Source: Pseudomonas yamanorum
Lineage (GTDB): Bacteria; Pseudomonadota; Gammaproteobacteria; Pseudomonadales; Pseudomonadaceae
Assembly: GCF_900105735.1 (NCBI RefSeq)
Contig: NZ_LT629793.1
Coordinates: forward strand, 3,100,001 to 3,164,000
Reading direction: 5' to 3'
DNA: 64,000 nucleotides
Shown here: one piece after another, positions 27,893-36,110 of the stretch
How positions within the stretch are numbered: the first letter of the stretch is position 1
Layout: each line of letters starts with the position of its first letter
The notes under the pieces: generated by a model
Databases searched by the model: none
What the model was told of the DNA's origin: nothing
The model's input: only the letters and a program-made list of their open reading frames with translations
Made by a program: the position numbers and the translations under genes

Positions 27893-29893
27893 TTAACGAA
27901 CCAGGTGCAGGAACTGCATATGCCGTTCGTACTGGTCGAGGATGTCGTTGATGATCTGCTCCTTGGTGTAGCCCACCAGGTCGTAGTCCTGGCTGCCCTC
28001 ACTCAAGTGCACTTCCGCCCGGTAGTAGCGGCGGTTGTTGAGCTGCTTGGAACCCATGCCGCCCCGTGCGAATGACGGGGTGAAATAGCCGCGCATCTGC
28101 ACCTGATACACGAACGGATGCTGTTCGCCGTGGCCGATTTCCAGGCTGACGCTGTCGTTGGACGGGTCAGGCTGGGTGACGACGTTGAGGCCTTTTTCGA
28201 CAAATACGGCCGTCACTTCTTCGATCGCCGGACGCACCGTGGTCTCGAGGAAACGGTACACCTCATCCCGTGACGGGAAGTGCACCGCCTGGCTCAAACG
28301 CTGGCGCCAACCGCCCGTGCCCTTGCGTGAGCCCGACACCGGCGCGAGGGAGTGCATCTGCGCAATCTGTTTCTGCGACTCAAGGTAGAACGCCTTGTGC
28401 AGCCCCCACATCATCAGCAGCAAAATCATCGAGAACGGCAGCGAGGTCAAGACCACGGCAGACTTGAGCGAATCGATGCTGCCGGCAAACAGCAGCGCGC
28501 TGGTCACCAACGCGGTCATCGCGCCCCAGAACACCCGCAGCCACTTCGGCCCGTCTTCATCGGCGTTGCCGCCTTTGGCCGACAAGGTCGAGAGCACCAC
28601 GGTGCCGGAGTCGGCCGAGGTGACGAAGAACACGAAGCTGATGAATACGGTGACCGCAATGACCGTCTTGCTCCACGGGTAGGTTTCCAGCAGCAGGTAG
28701 AGGCTCATCGACGGATCATCGATGGCCGACTGACCGAGCGCCGTGAGGCCGTGGTTGAGCACCTGGTCGATGGCGCTGTTGCCGAAGATCGACATCCACG
28801 CCAGGGTGAAGCCCAGCGGGATCAACAGCACGCCGAACACGAACTCACGGATGGTGCGGCCGCGGGAAATACGCGCGATGAACAGGCCCACGAACGGCGA
28901 CCATGCGATCCACCAGGCCCAATAAAACACGGTCCAGCCACCCAGCCAGTCGCTCGGTTTGTCGTAGGCGTAGAGGTCGAAACTCTTGGTCGGCAAGGCG
29001 CCAAGGTAGTCGCCGATGTTCTGGATCAGGGTGTTGAGCAAGTGCTGGGTGGGCCCGGCGAACAACACGAACAGCAGCAGCGCGCAGGCCAGCAGCATGT
29101 TGATGTCGGACATCACCCGCACGCCTTTATCGACACCGGAGACAGCCACCAGGATCGCCGCGCCCATCATCAAGGTGATGAGGCCGACCTGGATCCACTG
29201 GGTGTGGGCCACGCCGAACAAGTAGTCCAGCCCGGAGTTGAGGTGCAACACGCCAAAGCCCATGTCGGCGCCGAGGCCGAACACCGTGGCGATGATGCCA
29301 AAGCCGTCCACTGCATAACCGATCGGGCCGTTGATGCGCTTGCCAATCAGCGGGTACAGCGCCGAGCGCAACGCCAGCGGCAGGTTATGCCGGTAGGCGA
29401 AGTAGGCCAGGGCCATGCCGACGAAGGCGAACACGCCCCAGCCATGCAGGCCCCAGTGCAGAAACAGAATCTGCATGGCCTGGCGCGCGGCGTCACCGTT
29501 CAGCGCTTCGCCCTGGGGCGGTTGCACCAGGTGAGTCAACGGTTCGGAAACGCAAAAGAAAAACAGCGTGATGCTGATCCCCGCGGCGAACAGCATGCCG
29601 GCCCAGGACAGGTAACTGAATTCGGGCTCGTCGTGGTCGGCACCGAGTTTGATCTTGCCGTAGCCCGATAACGCGGTGACCACCACGAAGACCAGATACA
29701 GGGTCATCGCCAGCATGTAGTACCAGCCGACCGTATTGGCCGCCCAGTTTTGTGCGGCCAGCAGCCAGGCGCCGGCTTGTTCGGGAATTGCGATGACAGT
29801 CAGGCCGAACAGCAGGATTAAGCTCGCGGCGAAGTAAAACACCGGCGGGTTCATGCGGACCAGACCGCTGGAAGGTGTGGACGATGCACTCAT
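27893..29893 (-). CDS. betT: Choline BCCT-family transporter
   Basis: A 666-residue transporter with twelve hydrophobic helices (to about residue 505) and a long C-terminal cytoplasmic domain of about 150 residues, as in osmoregulated BetT. BCCT signature: W-T-V-F-Y-W-A-W-W-I-A-W-S-P-F-V-G-L-F-I-A-R-I (split here around residue 335), and G-L-G-A-D-M-G-F-G-V-L in the earlier part. It imports choline, precursor of the osmoprotectant glycine betaine. The betIBA genes are not in the window. A large perfect dyad lies about 100 bp upstream. Confidence 0.92.
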   Translation of the reverse strand: MSASSTPSSGLVRMNPPVFYFAASLILLFGLTVIAIPEQAGAWLLAAQNWAANTVGWYYMLAMTLYLVFVVVTALSGYGKIKLGADHDEPEFSYLSWAGMLFAAGISITLFFFCVSEPLTHLVQPPQGEALNGDAARQAMQILFLHWGLHGWGVFAFVGMALAYFAYRHNLPLALRSALYPLIGKRINGPIGYAVDGFGIIATVFGLGADMGFGVLHLNSGLDYLFGVAHTQWIQVGLITLMMGAAILVAVSGVDKGVRVMSDINMLLACALLLFVLFAGPTQHLLNTLIQNIGDYLGALPTKSFDLYAYDKPSDWLGGWTVFYWAWWIAWSPFVGLFIARISRGRTIREFVFGVLLIPLGFTLAWMSIFGNSAIDQVLNHGLTALGQSAIDDPSMSLYLLLETYPWSKTVIAVTVFISFVFFVTSADSGTVVLSTLSAKGGNADEDGPKWLRVFWGAMTALVTSALLFAGSIDSLKSAVVLTSLPFSMILLLMMWGLHKAFYLESQKQIAQMHSLAPVSGSRKGTGGWRQRLSQAVHFPSRDEVYRFLETTVRPAIEEVTAVFVEKGLNVVTQPDPSNDSVSLEIGHGEQHPFVYQVQMRGYFTPSFARGGMGSKQLNNRRYYRAEVHLSEGSQDYDLVGYTKEQIINDILDQYERHMQFLHLVR

Positions 29894-29985
29894 GAAGGGC
29901 GCACCTCAAGGGTGTGGGATGTGGCTGTAAAAAACGGACTCAGCAAAGGTAAGCCTCCTGTTGTGAGCGGGCAGCGAACCACCGA

Positions 29986-30013
29986 TTTAACTTGAACGAA
30001 CAGTCAAGTTAAA
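29986..30013. promoter_or_regulatory. BetI-like operator upstream of betT
   Basis: A perfect 10-bp inverted repeat, TTTAACTTGA and TCAAGTTAAA, with an 8-base centre. It lies about 95 bp before the betT start codon in an otherwise empty 383-bp intergenic region (29894-30276) that also holds a REP pair. TetR-family BetI is the known choline-responsive repressor of betT; the match is inference. Confidence 0.6.
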
Positions 30014-30157
30014 CATGGATAGGGGTTTGAGGACTAATCGCAGGGCCGAGTGGTAGGTGTTTCCTACACTAGCTCAAGGAAAGGTATGACGTATGGGGAT
30101 GACGAAACGTTCAGCGATAGCTGAGGGAAATACTGGCCGAGACTGGAATGCGATCCA

Positions 30158-30248
30158 TTGTGGGAGCTGGCTTGCCTGCGATAGCGGTGGGTCAGCCAGA
30201 CATCTGTTGCTGATACACCGCTATCGCAGGCAAGCCAGCTCCCACATT
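30158..30248. repeat. REP pair, inverted (type A)
   Basis: ATTGTGGGAGCTGGCTTGCC and facing GGCAAGCCAGCTCCCACATT around AGCGGTGGGTCAG / CTGATACACCGCT. It lies between betT's upstream region and the 3' end of epsC. Confidence 0.9.
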
Positions 30249-30276
30249 TGATCTGTGTGATCTTGAGAGAGGGGAT

Positions 30277-31203
30277 TTACTTCTGCGTCCCATCATCATG
30301 CTGCAAATTCGCCTGGGTCAGGTTCGCCCCCGCCGGCACGCTCCGCGTCAGCCACACGTTGCCGCCAATGGTCGAACCCTTGCCAATGGTAATCCGCCCC
30401 AGAATCGTCGCCCCGGCGTAGATCACCACATCATCCTCGACAATCGGATGCCGCGGATGGCCCTTCTGCAACTGCCCATCTTCATCCGCCGGGAAGCGCT
30501 TGGCGCCCAAGGTCACGGCTTGATAGATACGCACCCGCTCGCCGATGATCGCCGTCTCGCCAATCACCACACCTGTCCCGTGGTCGATGAAGAAGCTCGG
30601 GCCGATCTGCGCGCCCGGGTGGATATCAATCCCGGTCGCAGAGTGCGCGATTTCCGCACTGATCCGCGCCAGCAACGGCAAGCCCGCCCGATACAAGTGG
30701 TGCGCCAGGCGATGGTGAATCACCGCCAGAATCCCCGGGTAGCACAACAGCACTTCATCCACGCTGCGCGCCGCCGGGTCGCCGTGGTAGGCGGCGAGTA
30801 CGTCGGTGTCCAACAGGCTGCGCAAGGCTGGCAATGCCAGGGCGAAATCCTGGATCAGGTGGATGGCATGGGCGTCCACCTCACTGTCATCCTGGCCGCC
30901 TTGCCGTGCGGCATACCGCAGCTCCAGTCGCGCCTGGGCGAGCAGCGCGTTCAGCGCCACATCCAGGGTATGGCCGACGTAGAAGTCTTCACTTTCTTCA
31001 CGCAGGTCCACCGGCCCCAAACGCATGGGGAACAGCGCACCACACAACGCCTCGAGAATCTGCGCCACGGCTTCCCGTGAAGGCAGCTCGCGCCCACCCT
31101 GCTCGCCGCTGACCCGGCCATTGCGGGTGCGCCACTGGTCCCGGGCGCTGCGCAGCTGGCTGACGATGGTCTGTAATTGCCAATGACTGGAACGCTCACT
31201 CAC
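30277..31203 (-). CDS. epsC: Serine O-acetyltransferase (EpsC/SAT type)
   Basis: A 308-residue protein. The long N-terminal helical part (to about 170) is followed by left-handed beta-helix hexapeptide repeats (I-D-I-H-P-G-A-Q-I-G, I-D-H-G-T-G-V-V-I-G-E-T-A-I-I-G-E and so on). The H-P-G and D-H-G-T-G motifs are those of serine acetyltransferases that make O-acetylserine for cysteine synthesis. It starts at GTG 31203, with CAGGAG upstream; the longer frame to 31269 lacks an RBS. It is longer at the N-terminus than CysE. Divergent from dcyD. Confidence 0.88.
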   Translation of the reverse strand: MSERSSHWQLQTIVSQLRSARDQWRTRNGRVSGEQGGRELPSREAVAQILEALCGALFPMRLGPVDLREESEDFYVGHTLDVALNALLAQARLELRYAARQGGQDDSEVDAHAIHLIQDFALALPALRSLLDTDVLAAYHGDPAARSVDEVLLCYPGILAVIHHRLAHHLYRAGLPLLARISAEIAHSATGIDIHPGAQIGPSFFIDHGTGVVIGETAIIGERVRIYQAVTLGAKRFPADEDGQLQKGHPRHPIVEDDVVIYAGATILGRITIGKGSTIGGNVWLTRSVPAGANLTQANLQHDDGTQK

Positions 31204-31310
31204 GGTCTTCACTCCTGACGAAATGCCCACCACTTTACGGCAAGGCACCTGAGCGTCCTTAAGAACCAATAGTGCAATGCTAATAACCCGTCCACATAAG
31301 CGATTGGCGG

Positions 31311-31339
31311 TTGCCGACGCAAAAGTGCCTGCCTATAGT
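31311..31339 (+). promoter_or_regulatory. Sigma70-type promoter of dcyD
   Basis: TTGCCG (31311-31316), 17-base spacer, TATAGT (31334-31339). Transcription would start near 31346, giving a leader of about 25 bases before the dcyD ATG at 31370. Confidence 0.65.
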
Positions 31340-31369
31340 CCCAGCATCTCTGACCAACCGTGCGTAGCC

Positions 31370-32362
31370 ATGATCAAACAACAGCTCGACCGCTTTAACC
31401 GTCTGGAACTGCTGGGCGGCGCCACCGCCCTGGAAAAACTCGAACGGCTGTCGGCCTGGCTGGGGCGTGACGTCTACGTCAAACGTGACGACACCACACC
31501 ACTGGCGATGGGCGGCAACAAGCTGCGCAAACTCGAATACCTCGCCGCCGACGCCCTGGCCCAGGGTGCCGACACCCTGGTGACCGCCGGCGCGATCCAG
31601 TCCAACCATGTACGTCAAACCGCCGCACTGGCCGCCAAGCTGGGCCTGGGCTGCGTCGCCCTGCTGGAAAACCCGACAGGCACCGATGACCCCAACTACC
31701 TGGCCAACGGCAACCGCCTGTTGCTGGAACTGTTCGACGCCAAGGTCGAGCTGGTAGAAAACCTGGATAACGTCGACGACCAACTCAACGCCCTCGCCGA
31801 CCGCCTGCGCAGCAACGGCAAGAAGCCGTACCTGGTGCCCATCGGCGGCTCCAACGCCCTCGGTGCCCTGGGTTATGTGCGCGCCGGGCTGGAGCTGGCC
31901 GGGCAGATTGAAGCCAGCGGCATCCCGTTCTCCACCGTGGTCCTGGCCTCCGGCAGCGCCGGCACCCACAGCGGGCTGGCCCTGGCACTGGCCGAAGTAC
32001 TTCCGGACCTGCAAGTGATTGGCGTCACAGTGTCCCGCACCGACGAAGCCCAGCGCCCCAAGGTGCAAGGCTTGGCCGAACGTACGGCCGAATTGCTCGG
32101 CGTGCCGGTGCCCGACGCGTTCAAGGTGATCCTGTGGGACGAGTACTTCGCCCCCCGTTATGGCGAGCCGAGTGCCGGCACGCTGGCGGCGATCAAGCTG
32201 GTGGCGAGCCAGGAAGGCCTGCTGCTGGACCCGGTCTACACGGGCAAAGCCATGGCCGGGTTGCTGGATGGCATTGGCCGGCAGCGCTTTGAAGAGGGGC
32301 CGATCATCTTCCTGCACACCGGTGGCGCACCCGCCTTGTTTGCTTATGATTCGAGCTTTTGA
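31370..32362 (+). CDS. dcyD: D-cysteine desulfhydrase
   Basis: A 330-residue PLP enzyme of the ACC deaminase/D-cysteine desulfhydrase family. The PLP lysine lies in [10 protein letters not shown] (about 48-57); [11 protein letters not shown] binds substrate, and S-G-S-A-G-T-H-S-G holds the phosphate. It degrades D-cysteine to pyruvate, ammonia and H2S. The ATG at 31370 begins M-I-K-Q-Q-L-D-R-F; a longer frame to 31277 overlaps the promoter. In E. coli dcyD sits with the cystine importer genes, as here with tcyJLN. Confidence 0.93.
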   Translation: MIKQQLDRFNRLELLGGATALEKLERLSAWLGRDVYVKRDDTTPLAMGGNKLRKLEYLAADALAQGADTLVTAGAIQSNHVRQTAALAAKLGLGCVALLENPTGTDDPNYLANGNRLLLELFDAKVELVENLDNVDDQLNALADRLRSNGKKPYLVPIGGSNALGALGYVRAGLELAGQIEASGIPFSTVVLASGSAGTHSGLALALAEVLPDLQVIGVTVSRTDEAQRPKVQGLAERTAELLGVPVPDAFKVILWDEYFAPRYGEPSAGTLAAIKLVASQEGLLLDPVYTGKAMAGLLDGIGRQRFEEGPIIFLHTGGAPALFAYDSSF

Positions 32363-32428
32363 TATTCCATAAAGAAATATCAATCTGATTTTATATTATT
32401 TTCAAGTCTTAAAAACCGGCTTTATAGT
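32361..32428 (+). promoter_or_regulatory. tcyJ upstream region: TATTCC dyad and -10 box
   Basis: The dyad GATATTCC-ATAAA-GAAATATC (32361-32381, 7 of 8 bases paired) lies about 42 bp before a TATAGT -10 box (32423-32428). No good -35 is seen, suggesting activator dependence. Similar TATTCC elements occur before other sulfur genes in the window. Confidence 0.55.
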
Positions 32429-32494
32429 CGCGCCGTAGGCGAGCTTGATGGCGATACGCATGACTGGGCAGATCCAAAACACCGAGTTGATGCA

Positions 32495-32519
32495 ATCGCG
32501 GGCAAGCCCGGCTCCCACA
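32495..32519. repeat. Single REP half (type A)
   Basis: ATCGCGGGCAAGCCCGGCTC followed by CCACA: one unpaired REP unit in the tcyJ 5' leader. It would be part of the transcript if initiation is at about 32435. Confidence 0.75.
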
Positions 32520-32593
32520 CACGGCGCTTTTAAGGCAGGATACGACTACCGCGTCACCTGCATCGCTCAACATAAAAAACACAGGGGCTCTTC

Positions 32594-33388
32594 ATGACTA
32601 TTTCCGTATTCCGTCGCACGTTACTGGTTGGTACGTTGGGGCTGGCGCTTGGCGCCGGGTGGCTCGGTCAGGCAGTTGCCGGCGAGCAGTTGGACAACAT
32701 CAAGAAAGCCGGCGAAATCAAGATTGGCCTGGAAGGCACCTACCCACCGTTCAGCTTCGTCGATGAAAGCGGCAAGCTCAGCGGTTTCGAGGTCGAGTTG
32801 TCTGAAGCCCTGGCCCAGAAACTCGGCGTCAAGGTCAAGCTGCAAGCCACACCGTGGGATGGCATCCTCGCCGCCCTGGAATCCAAGCGCCTGGACGCGG
32901 TCGTCAACCAGGTGACCATCTCCGACGCGCGCAAGGAAAAGTACGACTTCTCCAAGCCGTATACCGTCTCCGGTATCCAGGCGCTGACCCTGGCGAAAAA
33001 CGCCGACACCATCAAGACCGCCGACGACCTGGCCGGCAAGAAGATCGGTGTGGGCCTGGGCACCAACTACGAACAATGGCTCAAGGAAAACCAACCGAAA
33101 GCCATCGTCAAAACCTATAACGATGACCCCACCAAGTTCCAGGACCTGCGCATCGGCCGTGTCGACGCGATTCTGATCGACCGCCTGGCGGCGCTGGAAT
33201 ACGCCAAGAAAGCCAAGGACACCGCCGCTGCAGGTGCTGCTTTCTCCCGTCAGGAAGCCGGTATTGCCCTGCGCAAAGGCGAGCCTGAACTGCTGGCTGC
33301 GGTGAACAAGGCCCTCGACGAACTGCGCGCCGACGGTACCTTGAAGAAGCTGTCCGAGAAGTACTTCAACGCTGACGTTACTCAATAA
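32594..33388 (+). CDS. tcyJ: Cystine ABC transporter, periplasmic binding protein
   Basis: A 264-residue protein of the FliY/TcyJ type. Signal peptide to about A-V-A (29). The mature domain begins I-K-I-G-L-E-G-T-Y-P-P-F-S-F-V-D-E-S-G-K-L-S-G-F-E-V-E split by binding residues characteristic of polar amino-acid binding proteins, with W-D-G-I-L-A-A-L-E. A GGGGCTC context precedes the ATG. Together with tcyL and tcyN, which follow without gaps, it forms a cystine/diaminopimelate importer. Confidence 0.9.
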   Translation: MTISVFRRTLLVGTLGLALGAGWLGQAVAGEQLDNIKKAGEIKIGLEGTYPPFSFVDESGKLSGFEVELSEALAQKLGVKVKLQATPWDGILAALESKRLDAVVNQVTISDARKEKYDFSKPYTVSGIQALTLAKNADTIKTADDLAGKKIGVGLGTNYEQWLKENQPKAIVKTYNDDPTKFQDLRIGRVDAILIDRLAALEYAKKAKDTAAAGAAFSRQEAGIALRKGEPELLAAVNKALDELRADGTLKKLSEKYFNADVTQ

Positions 33389-34053
33389 TGGAAGCAGGTT
33401 TCCAACTCGCGCTGGACTCCGCGCCCTTTCTGCTCAAGGGCGCGTATTACACGGTCATTCTTAGCCTTGGCGGGATGTTTTTCGGCTTGCTGCTGGGCTT
33501 CGGCCTGGCCTTGATGCGCCTGTCGCGCTTCAAGCTGTTGAGCTGGACCGCCCGCGTCTACGTGTCGTTCTTTCGCGGCACGCCCTTGCTGGTACAGCTG
33601 TTCCTGATCTACTACGGCTTGCCGCAAGTGGGCATCGAGCTGGATCCTATCCCGGCGGCCATGATCGGCTTCTCGCTGAACATGGCCGCTTACGCCTGTG
33701 AAATCCTGCGTGCCGCCATCGGTTCCATCGAGCGCGGCCAGTGGGAAGCTGCGGCCAGTATCGGGATGACCCGTGCGCAGACCCTGCGCCGGGCCATCCT
33801 GCCGCAGGCCATGCGCACGGCCTTGCCGCCGTTGGGCAACAGCTTTATTTCCCTGGTCAAGGACACCGCCCTGGCCGCCACCATCCAGGTGCCGGAACTG
33901 TTCCGCCAGGCGCAATTGGTCTCGGCCCGTACCTTCGAAATTTTCACCATGTATCTGTCCGCCGCCTTGATCTACTGGATTCTTGCCAGCGTTCTGGCGC
34001 ACGTGCAAAACCGCCTGGAAGCACGAGTCAACCGGCATGACCTGGAGTCTTGA
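33388..34053 (+). CDS. tcyL: Cystine ABC transporter permease
   Basis: A 221-residue HisM/YecS-type permease with about five transmembrane helices. N-terminal L-K-G-A-Y-Y-T-V-I-L-S and the EAA loop E-A-A-A-S-I-G-M-T-R-A-Q-T-L-R-R-A-I-L-P-Q-A are typical. The start overlaps the tcyJ stop by one base (TAATG). It pairs with TcyN in the inner membrane. Confidence 0.93.
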   Translation: MEAGFQLALDSAPFLLKGAYYTVILSLGGMFFGLLLGFGLALMRLSRFKLLSWTARVYVSFFRGTPLLVQLFLIYYGLPQVGIELDPIPAAMIGFSLNMAAYACEILRAAIGSIERGQWEAAASIGMTRAQTLRRAILPQAMRTALPPLGNSFISLVKDTALAATIQVPELFRQAQLVSARTFEIFTMYLSAALIYWILASVLAHVQNRLEARVNRHDLES

Positions 34054-34056
34054 AGC

Positions 34057-34803
34057 ATGATCGTGGTTGAAAAACTGACCAAACAATTCAAGGGTCAGGT
34101 GGTGCTTAACGGGATCGACCTTGAGGTCAAGGAAGGCGAAGTCGTCGCCATCATCGGCCCCAGCGGTTCCGGCAAGACCACCTTCTTGCGCTGCCTGAAT
34201 TTCCTCGAAGAACCTACCAGTGGCCGGATCAAGGTCGGTGACATCGAGATCGACAGCAGCCGCCCGCTCAATCAACAGCAAGGCCTGGTGCGGCGCCTGC
34301 GCCAGCACGTCGGTTTTGTGTTCCAGAACTTCAACCTGTTCCCGCATCGCACCGCCCTGGAGAACGTCATCGAAGGCCCGATCGTGGTCAAGAAGATGCC
34401 CCGGGGCGCCGCAGACGCCCTCGGCCGCAAGCTGTTGGCCAGGGTCGGCCTGGCGGGCAAGGAAGACGCCTACCCACGGCGCCTGTCCGGCGGCCAGCAG
34501 CAACGGGTAGCCATTGCCCGGGCCTTGGCGATGGAACCGGAGGTGATCCTGTTCGATGAACCCACCTCGGCCCTGGACCCGGAACTGGTAGGCGAAGTGC
34601 TGGCGACCATCCGTAGCCTTGCGGAAGAAAACCGCACCATGGTCATCGTGACCCACGAGATGAGTTTTGCGCGGGATGTTGCCAATCGCGTGATCTTCTT
34701 CGACAAGGGCGTAATTGTTGAACAAGGCGATGCAAAGGCACTGTTTGCCAACCCGAAAGAAGAACGTACCCGGCAGTTTCTCAGCAAGTTCATCAACAAC
34801 TAA
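34057..34803 (+). CDS. tcyN: Cystine ABC transporter ATP-binding protein
   Basis: A 248-residue ABC ATPase: Walker [10 protein letters not shown] (about 34-42), signature L-S-G-G-Q-Q-Q-R (about 143-150), Walker [14 protein letters not shown] and H-loop V-T-H-E-M. The sequence is of the polar amino-acid (GlnQ/YecC) class. Three bases after tcyL. The operon ends at a two-hairpin terminator. Confidence 0.93.
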   Translation: MIVVEKLTKQFKGQVVLNGIDLEVKEGEVVAIIGPSGSGKTTFLRCLNFLEEPTSGRIKVGDIEIDSSRPLNQQQGLVRRLRQHVGFVFQNFNLFPHRTALENVIEGPIVVKKMPRGAADALGRKLLARVGLAGKEDAYPRRLSGGQQQRVAIARALAMEPEVILFDEPTSALDPELVGEVLATIRSLAEENRTMVIVTHEMSFARDVANRVIFFDKGVIVEQGDAKALFANPKEERTRQFLSKFINN

Positions 34804-34841
34804 CTTGCGCCTATCAAGTGTAAGAAACTTCGCTTTATAGA

Positions 34842-34877
34842 GTTGCCGAAAGGCAACTCGCCTCTTAGGCGTTTTTT
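34842..34877 (+). terminator. Tandem-hairpin terminator of tcyJLN
   Basis: GTTGCC-GAAA-GGCAAC (tetraloop hairpin) is followed directly by CGCC-TCTTA-GGCG and TTTTTT. Forty bases after the tcyN stop. Confidence 0.85.
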
Positions 34878-34955
34878 GGGAAAAGCCCTTTATTCATTGG
34901 GTAAAAGTCACCTTGAAACACACACTTGCAGCGCCCCGCCAGTAAGACCCTTCTG

Positions 34956-35021
34956 AATATTCCATAACCCCCTGTTTGCCCCGCCCAGCCTCTTGACGCC
35001 AACTAACCAAGCCTCTTATCT
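34956..35021 (+). promoter_or_regulatory. Promoter of the two-repeat protein gene, with ATATTCCAT element
   Basis: TTGACG (34993-34998), 17-base spacer, TTATCT (35016-35021); start expected near 35028. An AATATTCCATAAC element at 34956-34968 lies about 59 bases before the -10, nearly the same spacing as the element in front of tcyJ. The 337-bp gap 34804-35140 otherwise holds the tcy terminator and nothing coding. Confidence 0.6.
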
Positions 35022-35140
35022 AGAACCCAGATAATTGGATCCATTCCGGTTTTTCATTAAGTCGTTCCTTTCGGACTACGCCGCCTGCCCGCGCTTAATG
35101 TCCGGAGCGATGGCTGCTGGCTGCATCAAGGAGATTATTT

Positions 35141-35926
35141 ATGAAGCGTATTTCCACTCAGGCGCTGCTCACTGCCCCGACCTTGCCCCAGGCCAATCGA
35201 GAAGGCATCAATGCCCTCGCCGCGACAAACTTGCAAGTCGATATCGCGCCTTACTGCGGCATGGATGAAGGCGACCTGATCGAGTTGTTCTGGAACAACT
35301 GCTTTGCCGCCTCACGGCGTGTCACCGCCGGCAAAATCGGCATGTCCACCAGCCTGCGGGTGCCGGAAAGCTTTGTGCAAAATGGCCCGGCGCGGATTCA
35401 TTACCGGGTCATGCAAGTCGGACGCGACTCGGCGCGCTCAGCCATCACTCGGATACAGATCAAGACCGATTACCCCGGCGGCCGGCCCTGCGCACTGAGC
35501 ATTGACGAAAACCAGAACCTGGCCGCCGTCAGCCTGCCCGAAACCATCCGCCGCCATGGCGTCAACAGCAGCCAGATTCGCCGAGGCGTGCCTCTCACCA
35601 TCGAGCCGTACCTGAACATGGCGACCGACGACGAGATCACGCTGCGCTGGGGTGACGTACGCCTGGACCTGCCCAAAATCCAGGCCAGCGATGTCGGCAA
35701 GGCCGTGCAGGTGTGGGTGCCATCGTCGGTCATCGTCGAGGCCGGGGACGACCATCGCCTCGAAGTCACTTACTGCATTCTCGACCGGGTCGGCAATAAT
35801 TCACGCTGGGCGCCAGCCCGCACCCTGCGCATCGCTACGTACGCTCCCAAGGCCCCGACCAGCCCCGCCAAGCCTGCGCTGGTCTACCAACCCCGCCGCC
35901 CCGGTTCACCCTGTGAGCCCGGGTGA
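35141..35926 (+). CDS. Hypothetical protein with two tandem beta-sandwich-like repeats
   Basis: A 261-residue protein with no recognised family. Two internal repeats are visible: residues 33-112 and 152-235. Both start with (I)xPYxxMxxxDxIxLxW (D-I-A-P-Y-C-G-M ... I-E-L-F-W; T-I-E-P-Y-L-N-M ... I-T-L-R-W), continue with x-V-P-x-S-x-V, and end with Y-x-V/I-x-x-V-G-x-x-S-x-x-x. This resembles Ig-like modules found in tandem in large Pseudomonas surface proteins. There is no signal peptide. The C-terminus is Pro-rich. AAGGAG RBS before the ATG. It is located between tcyJLN and the sfnB operon with its own promoter. Confidence 0.75.
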   Translation: MKRISTQALLTAPTLPQANREGINALAATNLQVDIAPYCGMDEGDLIELFWNNCFAASRRVTAGKIGMSTSLRVPESFVQNGPARIHYRVMQVGRDSARSAITRIQIKTDYPGGRPCALSIDENQNLAAVSLPETIRRHGVNSSQIRRGVPLTIEPYLNMATDDEITLRWGDVRLDLPKIQASDVGKAVQVWVPSSVIVEAGDDHRLEVTYCILDRVGNNSRWAPARTLRIATYAPKAPTSPAKPALVYQPRRPGSPCEPG

Positions 35927-35938
35927 CAGACCTTCTAT

Positions 35939-35991
35939 GCATATTCCTAAAAGTTAGTTTATTAAAAAATTTAACACGCTTAGGGTATATG
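35939..35991 (+). promoter_or_regulatory. AT-rich control region of the sfnB operon
   Basis: ATATTCCTAAAAG (35941 on) is followed by a very AT-rich tract (TTTATTAAAAAATTTAA) and TATATG (35986-35991) as possible -10. No -35 hexamer and no sigma54 GG-N10-GC element was found. Activation by a sulfur regulator such as CysB is inferred. Confidence 0.45.
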
Positions 35992-36047
35992 CACCGGACC
36001 ACCGGACATTCCTGATTTTTTATCTTTTCAACGGATGTGAGGTAGGT

Positions 36048-36110
36048 ATGGTCAAAATTACCCCGGTGCGTAACGCCAGGGCATTGCGTGCAGCCAAGGA
36101 GCGGCGCTGA
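36048..36110 (+). CDS. 20-residue leader ORF coupled to sfnB
   Basis: ATG at 36048 preceded by GTGAGGTAGGT encodes M-V-K-I-T-P-V-R-N-A-R-A-L-R-A-A-K-E-R-R and stops at TGA 36108-36110, overlapping the ATG of the sfnB-like gene (TGATG). The downstream gene's RBS (AAGGAG, 36096-36102) lies inside this ORF. The peptide is strongly basic and has no Cys or Met besides the start. Its good RBS and perfect stop/start overlap suggest translational coupling; it could otherwise be an N-terminal remnant. Confidence 0.5.
   Translation: MVKITPVRNARALRAAKERR

Noticed and set aside
28352..29671. 439-codon plus-strand frame opposite betT
   Set aside because: The BCCT transporter on the minus strand is certain; the antisense product is His/Gln/Arg-rich shadow sequence.
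30277..31203. EpsC as an exopolysaccharide biosynthesis gene
   Set aside because: The sequence is a serine O-acetyltransferase and no glycosyltransferases are nearby; the name is historical.
35939..36047. Sigma54 promoter for the sfnB operon
   Set aside because: No TGGCAC-N5-TTGC type element was found, despite SfnR being a sigma54-class regulator of sfn genes in other pseudomonads.
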